From Roseiarcus sp049509635 (GTDB taxonomy: Bacteria > Pseudomonadota > Alphaproteobacteria > Rhizobiales > Beijerinckiaceae): a stretch of DNA of 62,344 bases. The notes under the pieces were generated by a model. It made no database searches. It was given only the letters and a program-made list of their open reading frames with translations, and had not been told where the DNA came from. Shown piece by piece: positions 18,746 to 27,096 of this stretch (positions within the stretch are counted from its first letter, which is position 1; each line of letters starts with the position of its first letter). The translations under genes and the position numbers were made by a program. Where the stretch lies: the NCBI GenBank assembly GCA_049509635.1, contig JBEKZS010000003.1:1-62344 (forward strand), in the 5' to 3' direction.

Positions 18746-19173
18746 AATTCTGTTATCGTTTGATGAACTTGACGGAACAGACCCGTCGGGTTCTCCGGTT
18801 TCCGGGCGGGACCGAAATGGGTTGGGATTGACGCGCAGCGGCATTGCCAGCCCGACCGGCGGATTGCCGAATACCGCGGAGCGAGCCCTCCGGCGACCGC
18901 CTCGCCAGCTTTGGCGGTGGGCGCGTCCAGCAAGACCCAATGCCGGGACCGGCCGCAACGACCAGCGCGAACGCGGCCGGACTCGGAGTCCACGCCGCGA
19001 ACGCCGCTTCGCCGAGTCCGCCCTCGTCGAACTTCGCAAGCCCTGCGCGGGCGGCCGGGGCCGTGAGCGCCGCCGGGTCGACGCCGGAGCGACGCTCATC
19101 CGGCGCCGAGGAAGCGAAGGCGGCGGACAAACCGCTGATGGCGCGACCGAACGCGCGCCGGTAGCGTGAACTG
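18746..19173. other. Intergenic region, nothing recognised
   Basis: This 428-bp gap follows tRNA-Ala and precedes the sirtuin gene. Long frames exist on both strands only because of the GC bias; they are Ala/Arg/Ser-rich and match no family I know. A short dyad could terminate the tRNA transcript, but no T-tract is seen. Confidence 0.35.
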
Positions 19174-20004
19174 ATGATCGAATGCGCCAGTCTCCAGCAA
19201 TTCATCGACCGCCATCGCCGGCTCTTCATCTTGACCGGCGCGGGTTGCAGCACGGGCTCCGGCATTCCCGACTATCGCGACGCCCACGGCAGATGGAAGC
19301 GGACGCAGCCGGTCACGTATCAGGCCTTCATGGGCGAGGAAGCGACCCGCCGACGCTATTGGGCGCGCAGCCTGCTGGGATGGCGGCGGTTCAGCCGGGC
19401 GCGGCCTAACGACGCCCATCGCGCCCTGGCCAGGCTGGAGGCGATGGGCAGGAGCGAGCTTCTCCTGACCCAGAACGTGGACCGTCTGCATCAGGCGGCC
19501 GGCAGCAGCCGGGTGATCGACCTGCACGGGCGGCTCGATCTGGTTCGCTGCATGGGTTGCGAGGGGAAGGTCGCGCGCGACGAACTGCAGGAAGAAATGG
19601 GCCGGCTGAACGCCGGCTGGCTCGATCGTGACGCGGCCGACGCGCCCGACGGCGACGCCGACCTCGAAGACGCCGACTTTTCCTCCTTTGCGGCGCCGTC
19701 GTGCCGAAGCTGCGGCGGCGTGCTCAAGCCCGATGTCGTGTTTTTCGGCGAGCGCGTTCCGCGCGAGCGGGTCGCCGCGGCGGCGCGACATCTGGAGCAG
19801 GCCGACGCCATGCTGATCGTCGGGTCCTCGCTGATGGTCTATTCGGGCTTTCGCTTCGCCCAAATGGCGGCCGACGCCCGAAAGCCGTTGGCCGCGGTCA
19901 ACCTCGGCCTGACCCGCGCCGACCCGCTGCTCGCGCTGAAGGTGGAGCAGGCGAGCGAGGCGGCGCTGGCTTTTCTGCTGCGGCCATCGCGCGGCGCCGA
20001 CTGA
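19174..20004 (+). CDS. Sir2-family NAD-dependent protein deacylase
   Basis: The 276-residue protein has the sirtuin NAD-binding motif TGAGCSTGSGIPDYRD (residues 21-35), TQNVDRLH (99-106), catalytic H118 in IDLHGRL, four zinc-binding cysteines (C126, C129, C177, C180) and GSSLMVY. The layout, with about 47 residues between the two CxxC pairs, resembles the SIRT4-like class II sirtuins common in proteobacteria rather than E. coli CobB. It would remove acetyl or longer acyl groups from lysines with NAD in the cytoplasm, for example regulating acyl-CoA synthetases; the target here is unknown. It converges with the alcohol dehydrogenase gene 54 bp away. Confidence 0.93.
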   Translation: MIECASLQQFIDRHRRLFILTGAGCSTGSGIPDYRDAHGRWKRTQPVTYQAFMGEEATRRRYWARSLLGWRRFSRARPNDAHRALARLEAMGRSELLLTQNVDRLHQAAGSSRVIDLHGRLDLVRCMGCEGKVARDELQEEMGRLNAGWLDRDAADAPDGDADLEDADFSSFAAPSCRSCGGVLKPDVVFFGERVPRERVAAAARHLEQADAMLIVGSSLMVYSGFRFAQMAADARKPLAAVNLGLTRADPLLALKVEQASEAALAFLLRPSRGAD

Positions 20005-20058
20005 CGGCCGACGAGCGGCGGAACGGATGGGCGCTGCCGGGTTCGAGCGTTCGACCGC

Positions 20059-21213
20059 TCACCACGCCGCGCGGTAGATCGCCAGCGCGTCCGCCGGGGT
20101 CAGCGCGCGCGGATTGTTCACCAGAAGCCGTGTTTGGTTCATCGCGTCGGCCGCCAGCCGCGGCAGCGCGTCCTCGGGAATGCCGACGTCGCGCAGGCGC
20201 TGGGGCAGCCCGCAACGATGCGAGAGATCGGCGAGGCTCTGCGCGAAGGCGGCCGCGCGCGCCGGAATTTCGAGCCGGGCGAGTTCCGGGAACGCGAGCG
20301 GCGCGATTTCGGCGTAAGGTTCCGGCGCGGTCGCGGCGTTGAAGCGCAACACGTGCGGCAGCACGAGCGCGTTGGAGAGCCCGTGCGGCACGTGGTAATG
20401 GCCGCCGATCGGATAGGCGAGCGCGTGGACAGCGGCGACCGGGGAATTGGCGAACGCCTGCCCCGCGAGCATCGCGCCGAGCAGCATGTCGGCGCGGGCG
20501 GCGCGGTTGGCGCCGTCATGCACCGCGCGCTCGAGCGCGCCGCCCATCAGCCGCAGCGCCTCGCGCGCGAGTGCGCGCGAAACCGGATTGTTGTTGGGGC
20601 TGGCCGACGCATAGGCCTCGATCGCGTGGACCATCGCGTCGATTCCGGTCGCGGCGGTGACCGCGGGCGGCAGGCCGAGCGTCAGTTCGGGATCGAGCAG
20701 CGCGACATCGGGCAGGATGACCGGCGAGACGACGCCCATCTTCTCGCTCCTGCCGGTCGTCAGAATCGCGATCGGCGTCACTTCGGAGCCGGTGCCGGCG
20801 GTGGTCGGCGCCAGCAGCAGCGGCAGGCGCGGCCCCCGCGCCTTGCCGACGCCGTAGATGTCGGGCAGCCGCTCCTCGCCGACCGCGAGCAGGGCGACGA
20901 GCTTGGCGACGTCGAGCGAGGAGCCGCCGCCGAGCCCGATCACGCCGGTGGACCGCGCCTCGACCGCCGCACGCGTCGCGGCGAGCGCGACCGCCTCGGG
21001 CGGATCGGCCTCGACCTCGGCGTAGACGGCCGCATCGACGCCGGCTTGCCCCAGGGATTTCAGGGCGGGCTCGACGAGGCCGGCCTTCACCACCCCGGGA
21101 TCGGCGACGACGAGAACCCGCGGCCCGAGCCGCTGCGCGGCGATCGCCCCGACCGCGCCGATCGCGCCTTCGCCGAATACGACGCTGGCTGCGGTATTGA
21201 ACGTGAACGTCAT
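20059..21213 (-). CDS. Iron-containing (type III) alcohol dehydrogenase
   Basis: The 384-residue product shows the family order: VLVVADPGVVKAG, the NAD-binding GGGSSLDVAKLVALL, APTTAGTGSEVTPIAI, and the metal-binding residues D and H in GIDAMVHAIEAYAS plus H of ...VHALAYPIGGHYHVPHGLSNALVLPHVL. This is group III ADH (Fe or Zn dependent), a broad family covering alcohol, lactaldehyde, 1,3-propanediol and hydroxyacid-oxoacid dehydrogenases. The substrate cannot be read from sequence. It stands alone on the minus strand between the sirtuin and tRNA-Val genes, so context does not help. Confidence 0.9.
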   Translation of the reverse strand: MTFTFNTAASVVFGEGAIGAVGAIAAQRLGPRVLVVADPGVVKAGLVEPALKSLGQAGVDAAVYAEVEADPPEAVALAATRAAVEARSTGVIGLGGGSSLDVAKLVALLAVGEERLPDIYGVGKARGPRLPLLLAPTTAGTGSEVTPIAILTTGRSEKMGVVSPVILPDVALLDPELTLGLPPAVTAATGIDAMVHAIEAYASASPNNNPVSRALAREALRLMGGALERAVHDGANRAARADMLLGAMLAGQAFANSPVAAVHALAYPIGGHYHVPHGLSNALVLPHVLRFNAATAPEPYAEIAPLAFPELARLEIPARAAAFAQSLADLSHRCGLPQRLRDVGIPEDALPRLAADAMNQTRLLVNNPRALTPADALAIYRAAW

Positions 21214-21320
21214 CAGTCGCGCTCCGGAACTGCGGGCGTCAACCGGCGCAAGCCGCGACGAAGCCCGGCCTCCGCCGCCGGACGGCCGTTCGGCTCAACC
21301 CATTGAATGCAAAAGAGAAA

Positions 21321-21395
21321 TGGTGGGCACGACAGGGATTGAACCTGTGACCCCTCCCATGTCAAGGGAGTGCTCTCCCGCTGAGCTACGCGCCC
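21321..21395 (-). tRNA. tRNA-Val (GAC)
   Basis: On the minus strand acceptor GGGCGCG pairs with CGTGCCC, the D arm is GCTC...GAGC, the anticodon stem CTCCC/GGGAG has loop TTGACAT with anticodon GAC, and the T arm is CAGGTTCAATCCCTG. The CCA end is encoded (complement of 21321-21323). Confidence 0.96.
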
Positions 21396-21733
21396 GTCCT
21401 GGCGGGGGGAGCCGGGCGGCCCCGCCACAGAAGGTCGGCGGGGTATAGCGATTCGAGGCGACGCACGCAATCCCGAATCCCGGCCGTGCCGAATTCCACG
21501 CGTCGATTGACTTGCGCCCCGCGACATGTTTTTCCAAGCGGGCGCTTCCGATCGGCGCCTGCCCGGGCCAACCATGTCCACGACCCCGTCCAAACCGCTG
21601 ACCGAACCCCGGCCCGCCGCCGGCAAGGACGGCGCGACGCGTTAGGCCGCCCTCGCTCCGGTTCCTCCCCCGGTCGGGGTTTCGAGGGACGGGCAGAGCG
21701 GGGGACGATCGGCCACCACGAGGAATTCATCAC
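21396..21733. other. Intergenic region between tRNA-Val and asd
   Basis: This 338-bp divergent gap must contain promoters for tRNA-Val (minus) and asd (plus). Just before asd, GAGGAATTC gives a good ribosome binding site. I see no riboswitch-like structure (no lysine or SAM motif that I can recognise) and no gene. Confidence 0.4.
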
Positions 21734-22771
21734 ATGGCGGGTTTCAAGATCGCAATCGTCGGCGCGACGGGCAACGTCGGCCGCGAAATGCTCGACATTC
21801 TGGCGGAGCGCCGGTTCCCCGTCAGCGAAGTGGTGGCGCTCGCCTCGTCGCGCTCGCTGGGTCGCGAGGTCTCGTTCGGCGACCGCACGCTGAAGTGCAA
21901 GAGCCTCGAGCACTACGACTTCGCCGACACCGACATCTGCCTGATGTCGGCGGGCGGCGCGGTGTCGAAGGAATGGTCGCCGAGGATCGGCGCCAAGGGC
22001 TGCGTCGTCATCGACAATTCGTCGGCTTGGCGCATGGACCCCGACGTGCCGCTTGTCGTTCCCGAGGTCAACGCCGATGCGGCCAAGGGCTTCTCGAAGA
22101 AATACATCATCGCCAATCCCAACTGCTCGACCGCCCAACTCGTCGTCGCGCTGAAGCCCCTGCACGACAAGGCGGTGATCAAGCGGGTGGTGGTCGCGAC
22201 CTATCAATCGGTGTCCGGCGCCGGCAAGGAGGCGATGGACGAATTGTTCTCCCAGACGCGCGCGGTGTTCGTCTCGGATCCGGTCGAGGCGAAGAAGTTC
22301 CCCAAGCGGATCGCCTTCAACGTCATTCCCGAGATCGACGTGTTCATGGAGGACGGCTTCACCAAAGAGGAATGGAAGATGGTCGTCGAGACCAAGAAAA
22401 TCCTCGATCCGAAGATCAAGCTGGTCGCCACCTGCGTGCGCGTGCCGGTGTTCATCGGCCATTCCGAGGCGGTCAACATCGAGTTCGAGAACCCGATCAG
22501 CGCCGACGAGGCGCGCGACATCCTGCGCGAGGCGCCCGGCTGCCTCGTCATCGACCGGCGCGAGCGCGGCGGCTATGTCACGCCGCACGAGGCGGCGGGC
22601 GAGGACGCGACCTACATCTCGCGCATCCGCGAGGACCCGACCGTCGACAACGGCCTCGTGCTCTGGATCGTCTCGGACAATCTGCGCAAGGGCGCCGCGC
22701 TCAACGCGATCCAGATCGCCGAAGTGATCGTCAATCGCGGCTGGCTGAAGGCCAAGCAGAAGGTCGCGTAG
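21734..22771 (+). CDS. asd: Aspartate-semialdehyde dehydrogenase
   Basis: The 345-residue protein begins MAGFKIAIVGATGNVGREML, the NADP-binding loop, and has catalytic C131 in ANPNCSTAQ, the substrate-binding SVSGAGKEAMDEL, and HSEAVNIEFE near the catalytic histidine. It reduces aspartyl phosphate to aspartate semialdehyde, the branch point to lysine, diaminopimelate, methionine and threonine. A GAGGA ribosome binding site lies 8-10 bp upstream. It stands alone; in some relatives it is near leuB, which is not here. The next gene, GGDEF-EAL, is 164 bp downstream with its own AT-rich promoter region. Confidence 0.96.
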   Translation: MAGFKIAIVGATGNVGREMLDILAERRFPVSEVVALASSRSLGREVSFGDRTLKCKSLEHYDFADTDICLMSAGGAVSKEWSPRIGAKGCVVIDNSSAWRMDPDVPLVVPEVNADAAKGFSKKYIIANPNCSTAQLVVALKPLHDKAVIKRVVVATYQSVSGAGKEAMDELFSQTRAVFVSDPVEAKKFPKRIAFNVIPEIDVFMEDGFTKEEWKMVVETKKILDPKIKLVATCVRVPVFIGHSEAVNIEFENPISADEARDILREAPGCLVIDRRERGGYVTPHEAAGEDATYISRIREDPTVDNGLVLWIVSDNLRKGAALNAIQIAEVIVNRGWLKAKQKVA

Positions 22772-22874
22772 ACGCGTCTTGGGGAGTCCTGACGGCCCGA
22801 AAAGCCGGCGACCGGCGGATGGTCGCCAAATTCGCGTCGCCGCCGCGCGGTCGGCCCCCATCCCGTTCGCTGCG

Positions 22875-22890
22875 TTAAACAAAATTTATC
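22875..22890 (+). promoter_or_regulatory. CtrA-box-like motif upstream of the GGDEF-EAL gene
   Basis: TTAA-ACAAAAT-TTATC has one mismatch to the CtrA consensus TTAA-N7-TTAAC and lies 46 bp upstream of the GGDEF-EAL start in an AT-rich patch. A TAGAAT hexamer at 22901-22906 could be the -10 element, which would place the motif in the -35 region. Confidence 0.35.
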
Positions 22891-22935
22891 GCCTAATCAC
22901 TAGAATCCGACGCGATATGTGCGGCGGAGCCTCGG

Positions 22936-24975
22936 ATGCTGGCCAAGATAAGTCCCGTGCTGAAAGACAGCCTGATCCTCGCCGGGGCCCTTGCGCTGGT
23001 GGCGGGCGGGACATGGGCCGTGTCGCAGGCGACGATCGAGCATCTGCTTCACCACGATGCCGTCGCGACCGGCCGCGTCTGGGCGAGCTACCTCGTGAAA
23101 AATGTCGAGGATCTCGACCAGATCGCCGCCGGCCAGAAGCCCTCTGCCGACAGCCAGCGATTTTTCGATCGCGTGGAGGAAGTCGGCCAGGTCTTCCGCT
23201 ACATCATCTATGATCCGCAGGGCCATGTCCGGCTGGTGTCAGACGACCTCAACGAGGGGAAAGACAAAGACAAGAGCAAGGACAAGGATGATGACGACGA
23301 CGATGACGAGGATCTGGCGGCCCATAATCCCGCCGCCGCCCGTTCGATCGCCGCCGGCGAGCCGCTGATCAATGTCGAGGAGGGACAGCCGCCGACGCGC
23401 CCGCCGTTCTTCGCCGAAGCCTATGTCCCGGTCGTGGTGGCGGGAAAGACCATCGCGATCGTCGAGGTCTATGTCGACCAGACTGAAAAGCGCAACGATT
23501 ACCACCGCACGTTCGTCGTCTCGACCCTCGCGCTCGGGCTGCTGATCGGCCTGGCGTTCGGCATTCCGGCTGTCGCCTGGCGCCGGCGGACCAACGAGAA
23601 GCGAATTGCCGAAGATCGGATCCGCTTCCTTGCGCATCACGACGCTTTGACGGGTCTCGCGAACCGCAGCAGCCTCATCGAACGGATGGACGCCAAGCTC
23701 GCGCATTTGCGCAGGCACGACGATGGCGGGCTGGCGCTCCATGTCGTCGACATCGATCGTTTCAAGGACGTCAACGACGCGTTGGGCCATGATTCCGGCG
23801 ATGCGCTCATCGTCGCTGTTGCGCAACGGCTGCGCGCCTTGGCTATGGACGACGATATTGTCGCGCGGCTCGGCGGCGACGAATTCGTGATCGTGCAGAC
23901 GAATTTGGCGGACGCCGCCGCCGCGCCCGGGTTCGGTCAGGCGATCATTGACGACCTGTCGCGCCCATATGCGATCAACGGGCGCGACGTCGCCATCACC
24001 GCCAGCGTCGGCGTTGCGCTGGCGCCGAAGGACGGCGAGGATTCGACGCTGCTGATGAAGAGGGCCGATCTGGCGGTCAACAAGAGCAAGGCCGACGGGC
24101 GCAACACGGTGAGCGTCTTTTCGCTCGAGATGGAAGCCGATCTGAACGAACGCCTGCGTCTTGAGCGGGCGATTCGCGAGGGGCTTCTCGGCGATCGGTT
24201 CGAATTGTATTTCCAGCCGGCGGTGCAGATGCCGGAGCGCCGCGTGGTCGGCTTCGAGGCGCTTCTGCGTTTGCGCGACGATCGCGGCGTTCCGATCCCG
24301 CCGACGATCTTCATTCCGATCGCCGAGCAGATCGGCCTGATCGGCCCGATCGGAACCTGGGTTTTACGCGAGGCGTGCAAGACCGCAAAAAGCTGGCCCG
24401 ATAATCTGAAAGTGGCGGTCAACCTCTCGCCGGCGCAATTTGCCGCCGGCGACATCTATGCGACGGTGGTCGCCGCGCTCGCCGATTCCGGTCTGGAGCC
24501 GCAGCGCCTCGAACTGGAAATCACCGAGGGCCTGCTGCTGCAGGATTCGGATGCGGTGATGGACCAGTTGCGCAAACTGAAGGACTTCCGCATCGGCATC
24601 GTCATGGACGATTTCGGCACGGGCTATTCGAGCCTCGGCTATCTCTGGAAGTTTCCGTTCGACAAGCTCAAGATCGACCGCACCTTCATGCAGGCGCTTG
24701 ACGCCGACGACCATGAGAACGCCGAGACGATCGTCAGAACGATCATCGACCTCGGCCAGTCCCTGAACATGACCGTCACGGTCGAGGGCGTCGAGAACGA
24801 GCGTCAGATCGTCTTTGTCGAGGCGGGCGGATGCGACCAGATCCAGGGCTATTACTTCGCCCGTCCGTTGCCGGCGAGCGACCTGGCCGCCTATATCGCG
24901 CGCGATCTCCACGAATCGCTGTCGCCGAAGAGGCAGGCGCCCGAACTGGCGTGCGAAACCAAGGCGACAGGCTGA
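22936..24975 (+). CDS. Membrane-bound GGDEF-EAL cyclic-di-GMP protein with a charged periplasmic loop
   Basis: The 679-residue protein has a membrane helix at about 12-30, a periplasmic domain of about 160 residues, a second helix at about 192-214, then a GGDEF domain (intact GGDEF at 313-317, DFDRFKDVND-type metal motif as DIDRFKDVND) and an EAL domain (EALLRL at 441-446, NLSPAQF, MDDFGTGYSSLGYL, KIDRTFM, VEGVEN). Both domains look catalytically intact, so it could make or break down cyclic di-GMP. The periplasmic loop holds a run of alternating Lys/Asp turning into seven consecutive Asp at 109-126, which is unusual and could bind cations. A CtrA-like motif lies 46 bp upstream. Confidence 0.93.
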   Translation: MLAKISPVLKDSLILAGALALVAGGTWAVSQATIEHLLHHDAVATGRVWASYLVKNVEDLDQIAAGQKPSADSQRFFDRVEEVGQVFRYIIYDPQGHVRLVSDDLNEGKDKDKSKDKDDDDDDDEDLAAHNPAAARSIAAGEPLINVEEGQPPTRPPFFAEAYVPVVVAGKTIAIVEVYVDQTEKRNDYHRTFVVSTLALGLLIGLAFGIPAVAWRRRTNEKRIAEDRIRFLAHHDALTGLANRSSLIERMDAKLAHLRRHDDGGLALHVVDIDRFKDVNDALGHDSGDALIVAVAQRLRALAMDDDIVARLGGDEFVIVQTNLADAAAAPGFGQAIIDDLSRPYAINGRDVAITASVGVALAPKDGEDSTLLMKRADLAVNKSKADGRNTVSVFSLEMEADLNERLRLERAIREGLLGDRFELYFQPAVQMPERRVVGFEALLRLRDDRGVPIPPTIFIPIAEQIGLIGPIGTWVLREACKTAKSWPDNLKVAVNLSPAQFAAGDIYATVVAALADSGLEPQRLELEITEGLLLQDSDAVMDQLRKLKDFRIGIVMDDFGTGYSSLGYLWKFPFDKLKIDRTFMQALDADDHENAETIVRTIIDLGQSLNMTVTVEGVENERQIVFVEAGGCDQIQGYYFARPLPASDLAAYIARDLHESLSPKRQAPELACETKATG

Positions 24976-25206
24976 AGCCGGACCTGACGCCGCGCCGGCC
25001 GCGTCAAGGGCCAGGCGCGCGCCACCCGGCGCGTTGCCGCCGCGCGATCGTGACAGAACGGCTGGCCGCCGTCGGCGACGATCCCTCGACAAAGCACAAT
25101 TTGCACAACAAGCTGACCCTGCAGGTCGATTGCCGCCTGCGCTGCTTTGCGGGAATAGACCTGACCTCGATGAGCGCGGGCGGCGCACAAAAGGGAGGAT
25201 TTCACG

Positions 25207-25677
25207 ATGAGACGGATTCTTCTCACCCTGTCATTCGCGCTGCTCATCCAGAGCGCTTCGGCAGCGACGACGGGCCAGGCGGGCCTGGCGCTGGCCGCCA
25301 TCGTCGCGGGCTATTCGCCGCACTTTTGCTGGAGCCACAAACACCTGGTGGAGCGGCTTTTCGAGGGGCGCGAGAATTTCGTTTTCCCGGCGGGCCACAC
25401 GATCGACATTGCCGCCGACTCGATCGTCTGCAGGGCGGGCGATGTCGACATTGCCGCGCGGTCCTGCGCGCTGAAGTTCGGCGCCAGGACGGTCAAAATC
25501 AGCGGCCGGCGCGCCAACGAACTCTACGCCACGATGATCGAGGCGGATGCGCCGTCGGACGGCGCCGCCGGAACGATCTTCGAAAGTCTCAATCATCTCG
25601 CCTGCGTCATCGATCGCAATGCGGTCAAGCGGAATGACGGCGGCGGGGCGTCATGCGCCTTTGGCCCCGGTCCCTGA
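25207..25677 (+). CDS. Cysteine-containing secreted protein of unknown function
   Basis: The 156-residue product starts with a clear signal peptide (MRRILLTLSFALLIQSASA, cleavage near residue 19) and is preceded by a strong AGGGAGG ribosome binding site. The mature part has five cysteines (41, 75, 87, 133, 150), enough for two disulfides in the periplasm, and no membrane helix. I do not recognise the family. Its 3' end overlaps the convergent threonine dehydratase gene by 27 bp, so the last nine residues could be dispensable. The gene is separated from the GGDEF-EAL gene by 231 bp and is probably transcribed alone. Confidence 0.7.
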   Translation: MRRILLTLSFALLIQSASAATTGQAGLALAAIVAGYSPHFCWSHKHLVERLFEGRENFVFPAGHTIDIAADSIVCRAGDVDIAARSCALKFGARTVKISGRRANELYATMIEADAPSDGAAGTIFESLNHLACVIDRNAVKRNDGGGASCAFGPGP

Positions 25678-26634
25678 CGGCGCGTCAGCAAGGAATGTCT
25701 CGAGGGTGGCGTTCGCTCCGCACAGCAGCACGCCGACGCGCTCGCCCGGCGCGGGCCGATAGGCGCCGCTCGCGAGCGCGGCATAGGCGGCGGCGCCGCC
25801 GGGCTCGGCGATCACGCAGAAGTCGCGCCACAGCGCGGTCTGGGCGTCGCGGATCGCCGCATCCTCGACGAGGATCGATTCGGCCACCGCCGCGCGGGCG
25901 ATCGCGAACACGAGGTCGCCGACCCGGCGGGCGCCGAGCGAGTCGGCGGCGATCGAATTCACCGGGACATCGACCGGCCTGCCCGCCTCGAGCGCGGCGT
26001 GGAGCGCGCGCGAGCCCTGCGGTTCGACGCCGACGATCCTGACCCGGCCGGCGAACCAGGCGGCGATCCCGGCGATCAGACCGCCGCCGCCGACCGCAAC
26101 CAGCAGCGTGTCGGGCAACGCGGCGCCGCGGCGCGCGAGGTCGTCCTCCCATTCGAGCCCGACCGTGCCCTGGCCGGCGATCGTCGCTACGGAATCATAG
26201 GCGTGGATCGCGAGCGCGCCGCTTTTCGCGCAATAGGCCTCGCACAGCGCGAGCGCGTCGAAATAGGTCGCGCCCTGCACGACCGGCTCGGCGCCGCTCG
26301 CCCGGATCTTGGCGATCTTGACCGGCGCGGCGATCTCGGGAACGAAGATGCGCGCGGTCACGCCGAGCCGCGCCGCGGCATGGGCGACCGCCGCGCCGTG
26401 ATTGCCGCCCGAGGCGGTCGCGCAGCCGGCGGCGGGCGCCGTGCGGGTCAACAGATTGTTGAACGCGCCGCGCGGCTTGAATGAGCCGGTGTGCTGGAGG
26501 AATTCGAGCTTGAGCGAGATCGGCGGCGCGCCGGCGACCGGCGAGGCGGCTTCGAGCAGCGGGGTGCGCCGGACGTAGCGCACGATGCGAGCATGGGCGG
26601 CGCGGATCGCGGCGGGATCGACGGGCAGGGGCAT
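25651..26634 (-). CDS. PLP-dependent threonine/serine dehydratase-like enzyme
   Basis: The 327-residue protein is a single catalytic domain without the regulatory ACT part of biosynthetic IlvA. The PLP lysine lies in TGSFKPRGAFNNL, with ATASGGNHGAAVAHAA (cofactor phosphate and substrate loop) and the glycine-rich phosphate cradle VAVGGGGLIAGIAAW. EPGGAAAYAAL and LLCGANATLET complete the fold-type II pattern. It likely deaminates threonine or serine to the 2-oxoacid; serine racemase or hydroxyaspartate dehydratase activity is also possible. It lies 41 bp after atpC on the same strand and could be read through from the ATP synthase operon. Confidence 0.88.
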   Translation of the reverse strand: MPLPVDPAAIRAAHARIVRYVRRTPLLEAASPVAGAPPISLKLEFLQHTGSFKPRGAFNNLLTRTAPAAGCATASGGNHGAAVAHAAARLGVTARIFVPEIAAPVKIAKIRASGAEPVVQGATYFDALALCEAYCAKSGALAIHAYDSVATIAGQGTVGLEWEDDLARRGAALPDTLLVAVGGGGLIAGIAAWFAGRVRIVGVEPQGSRALHAALEAGRPVDVPVNSIAADSLGARRVGDLVFAIARAAVAESILVEDAAIRDAQTALWRDFCVIAEPGGAAAYAALASGAYRPAPGERVGVLLCGANATLETFLADAPSGTGAKGA

Positions 26635-26675
26635 GGGCTCTCGCGGGCGAGGGCGCGCGACGCGCGCGGCCGGCG

Positions 26676-27074
26676 TCAGATTTTCAGCGCGTCCTTCAGC
26701 TCTTTCAGCCGGTCGAGCTTCTCCTGCGCGACTCGCTTCTGCTCTTCCGGCGCGTCGGCGAGATCCTCCTCGGCGTTCTTGATCTCGAGGCCGAGGCGCT
26801 CGGCGCTGAGTTCGTCGACCGGGATCGCGGTTTCGGCGAGCAGGATCAAGCCGGCCCTGCTGACGTCGGCAAAGCCGCCGCGCACGAACAGCCGCGTGTG
26901 CTTGCCCTGGGATTCGCCGATGTCGACGATGCCGGGCCGCAGCGAGGCCATCACCGGCGCATGGTCGCGCAGCACGACGAAATCGCCTTCGCTCCCCGGC
27001 ACCAGCACGTCCTCGGCCGGGCCCTTGAACAGGAGCTTGTCCGGCGAAACGAGTTCGAAGTGAAAGCTGGCCAT
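26676..27074 (-). CDS. atpC: F1 ATP synthase epsilon subunit
   Basis: The 132-residue product begins MASFHFELVSPDKLLFKGPAEDVLVPGSEGDFVVL, the beta-sandwich domain of the epsilon subunit, with GIVDIGESQGKHTRLFVRGGFADVS, and ends in a helical hairpin (AEEDLADAPEEQKRVAQEKLDRLKELKD-type region). Epsilon forms the central stalk foot with gamma and can inhibit ATP hydrolysis. It is the last gene of atpHAGDC, 22 bp after atpD. Confidence 0.96.
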   Translation of the reverse strand: MASFHFELVSPDKLLFKGPAEDVLVPGSEGDFVVLRDHAPVMASLRPGIVDIGESQGKHTRLFVRGGFADVSRAGLILLAETAIPVDELSAERLGLEIKNAEEDLADAPEEQKRVAQEKLDRLKELKDALKI

Positions 27075-27096
27075 CGCTACCCCCGCCCGCCGCGCG

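Noticed and set aside
18746..19265. Possible small genes on either strand between tRNA-Ala and the sirtuin gene
   Set aside because: No ribosome binding site, low-complexity Ala/Arg/Ser content and no known motif.
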